From Hyphomicrobiaceae bacterium (lineage in GTDB: Bacteria > Pseudomonadota > Alphaproteobacteria > Rhizobiales > Hyphomicrobiaceae): DNA of 6,557 bases. The stretch lies in assembly GCA_020442225.1 (NCBI GenBank), contig JAGRKR010000387.1:1-6557 (forward strand). Direction: 5' to 3'. The stretch's first letter is position 1. Each line of letters begins with the position of its first letter. Shown one piece after another: positions 5,950 through 6,557 of the stretch. Position numbers and translations under genes: made by a program. Under the pieces are notes generated by a model. It saw nothing but the letters and a program-made list of their open reading frames with translations. It was not told where the DNA came from and searched no databases.

Positions 5950-6035
5950 CCGTCACGTCCACGATTGAGCCTCTCGCTGCCCAGCTGTGGCGCCCGCCAA
6001 CCCTGGCGCCGCACACCGCCGGACAACCGGCATGC
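5950..6035. other. tolA-tolB intergenic region with two small hairpins
   Basis: Just after the tolA stop the minus strand has GCCGG-TTGT-CCGGC (+ strand 6018-6031), a 5-bp stem with a tetraloop. Closer to tolB there is GGCGCC-N10-GGCGCC (5989-6010). Neither is followed by a T-run, so neither is a classical terminator. They could modulate or stabilise the tolA-tolB message. Confidence 0.4.
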
Positions 6036-6557
6036 CTACTGGCCATACATCTGGCGCGGGTCGAAATCCAACACCATCTCCCGCCAGAGTTCGTATTTCT
6101 CCGCTGGCAGATCGTATGGCACGCACTCCTCGATGGCACGCTGCACGCTTTCGGCCGCGACCCGGAAGAACGGCGACGGCGACGAGCTCTCGAGCTGCGG
6201 CCGCGCCGACAACGTGCCGTCCGCCCGCAGGCGCACCCGCACCGTAACGATCATCGCCTCCGCTCCGATGCCCCCCGTCGGCGGCCGCCAGCATTGGCGC
6301 ATCTTGGCCTGCATGATGGCGGCGATCCGGTTGAGCGCCAGCTCCGCATCCCGTCCATCGGGCGCGCCGGCAGCCGGCCCCTTGGGCTGCGTCACGGGCC
6401 GTCGCGGCGTCGGCGCAGCCGCCGAGCTGCGGTCCGGAATCTTGTCGAGAACGGCCGTGATGCGATCCTGGTAGCTCTTCGGCTTGGTCTTCTGGGCACT
6501 CTTCGACGATTTCGTCGGTGTCTTGGGCTTGGGCTTGGGCTTCGGCTTGGGTTTGGG
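6036..6557 (-). CDS. tolA: TolA, C-terminal part, cut by the window edge
   Basis: TolA is the inner-membrane-anchored, periplasm-spanning arm of the Tol-Pal system; its C-terminal domain contacts TolB, Pal and CpoB. The 173 visible residues begin inside a Pro-Lys repeat (six PK units at 1-12), the end of the extended central domain, followed by a Lys/Ser-rich stretch. The globular TolA/TonB-type C-terminal domain covers about 70-173: ALNRIAAIMQAKMRQCWRPP, then VTVRVRLRADGTL, SPFFRVAAESVQRAIEECVPY, KYELWREM and a tail ending FDPRQMYGQ. Cysteines 89 and 145 are positioned like the disulfide of the TolA C-terminal domain. A GTG at 6393-6395 is in frame but lies inside the gene and is not a start. 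The N-terminal membrane anchor lies beyond base 6557, probably preceded by tolQ and tolR. Confidence 0.94.
   Translation of the reverse strand, partial: PKPKPKPKPKPKTPTKSSKSAQKTKPKSYQDRITAVLDKIPDRSSAAAPTPRRPVTQPKGPAAGAPDGRDAELALNRIAAIMQAKMRQCWRPPTGGIGAEAMIVTVRVRLRADGTLSARPQLESSSPSPFFRVAAESVQRAIEECVPYDLPAEKYELWREMVLDFDPRQMYGQ
6522..6557 (-). repeat. Hexanucleotide repeat coding for Pro-Lys in tolA
   Basis: Six tandem copies of a CCCAAG-type unit (read on the minus strand, with small third-position changes) encode PK repeats of the TolA central domain and run to the window edge. The repeat is in frame, so copy-number changes would alter arm length without breaking the gene. Confidence 0.8.

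Noticed and set aside
4759..6474. Long plus-strand open frame (571 codons) opposite tolB and tolA
   Set aside because: It is a mirror of the high-GC coding sequence on the other strand. Its translation has no recognisable domain, while the minus strand gives clear TolB and TolA.
1..6557. tRNA, rRNA, CRISPR, insertion sequence or phage signals
   Set aside because: No repeat-spacer pattern, transposase motif, terminal inverted repeats or tRNA T-loop-like sequence was found by eye on either strand.

Overview
The window is a GC-rich stretch (about two-thirds G+C by eye) in which every credible gene lies on the minus strand. Reading 5'->3' on that strand, the order is tolA (3' part) - tolB - a 45-residue lipoprotein - pal - a TPR/OmpA-domain gene - cpoB (ybgF) - tilS (5' part). 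This is the Tol-Pal cell-envelope cluster followed by tRNA-Ile lysidine synthetase, an arrangement known from alphaproteobacteria. The TolA C-terminus (paired cysteines, tail ending in an FDPRQM motif), the Cys-x4-Cys pair in Pal, and tilS directly after cpoB fit an alphaproteobacterium, most likely of the Rhizobiales/Hyphomicrobiales. That assignment is inference from protein style and gene order; no rRNA or other marker is present.

Layout by + coordinates: 1-809 tilS, cut by the left edge. 811-1818 cpoB, one base from tilS. 1819-2030 intergenic. 2031-2951 a 306-residue protein joining a CpoB-like TPR to a Pal-like OmpA domain. 2952-3148 intergenic. 3149-3670 pal. 3671-4200 a 530-base non-coding stretch with an A+T-rich block, a small palindrome and nested inverted repeats. 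4201-4338 the small lipoprotein gene. 4339-4584 intergenic. 4585-5949 tolB. 5950-6035 intergenic with small hairpins. 6036-6557 tolA C-terminal part, cut by the right edge inside a Pro-Lys repeat.

How the genes work together (family knowledge): TolA spans the periplasm from the inner-membrane TolQR motor. TolB shuttles between TolA and Pal. Pal is an outer-membrane lipoprotein that binds peptidoglycan. CpoB is a periplasmic TPR protein that binds TolA and links outer-membrane constriction with wall synthesis. TilS is a cytosolic tRNA-modifying enzyme that shares only the transcript.

Two genes depart from the textbook tol-pal order: the very short lipoprotein between tolB and pal, and the TPR-OmpA protein between pal and cpoB, whose two halves resemble its two neighbours. 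These are the best candidates for undescribed components. No CRISPR array, insertion sequence, phage gene or RNA gene was recognised.
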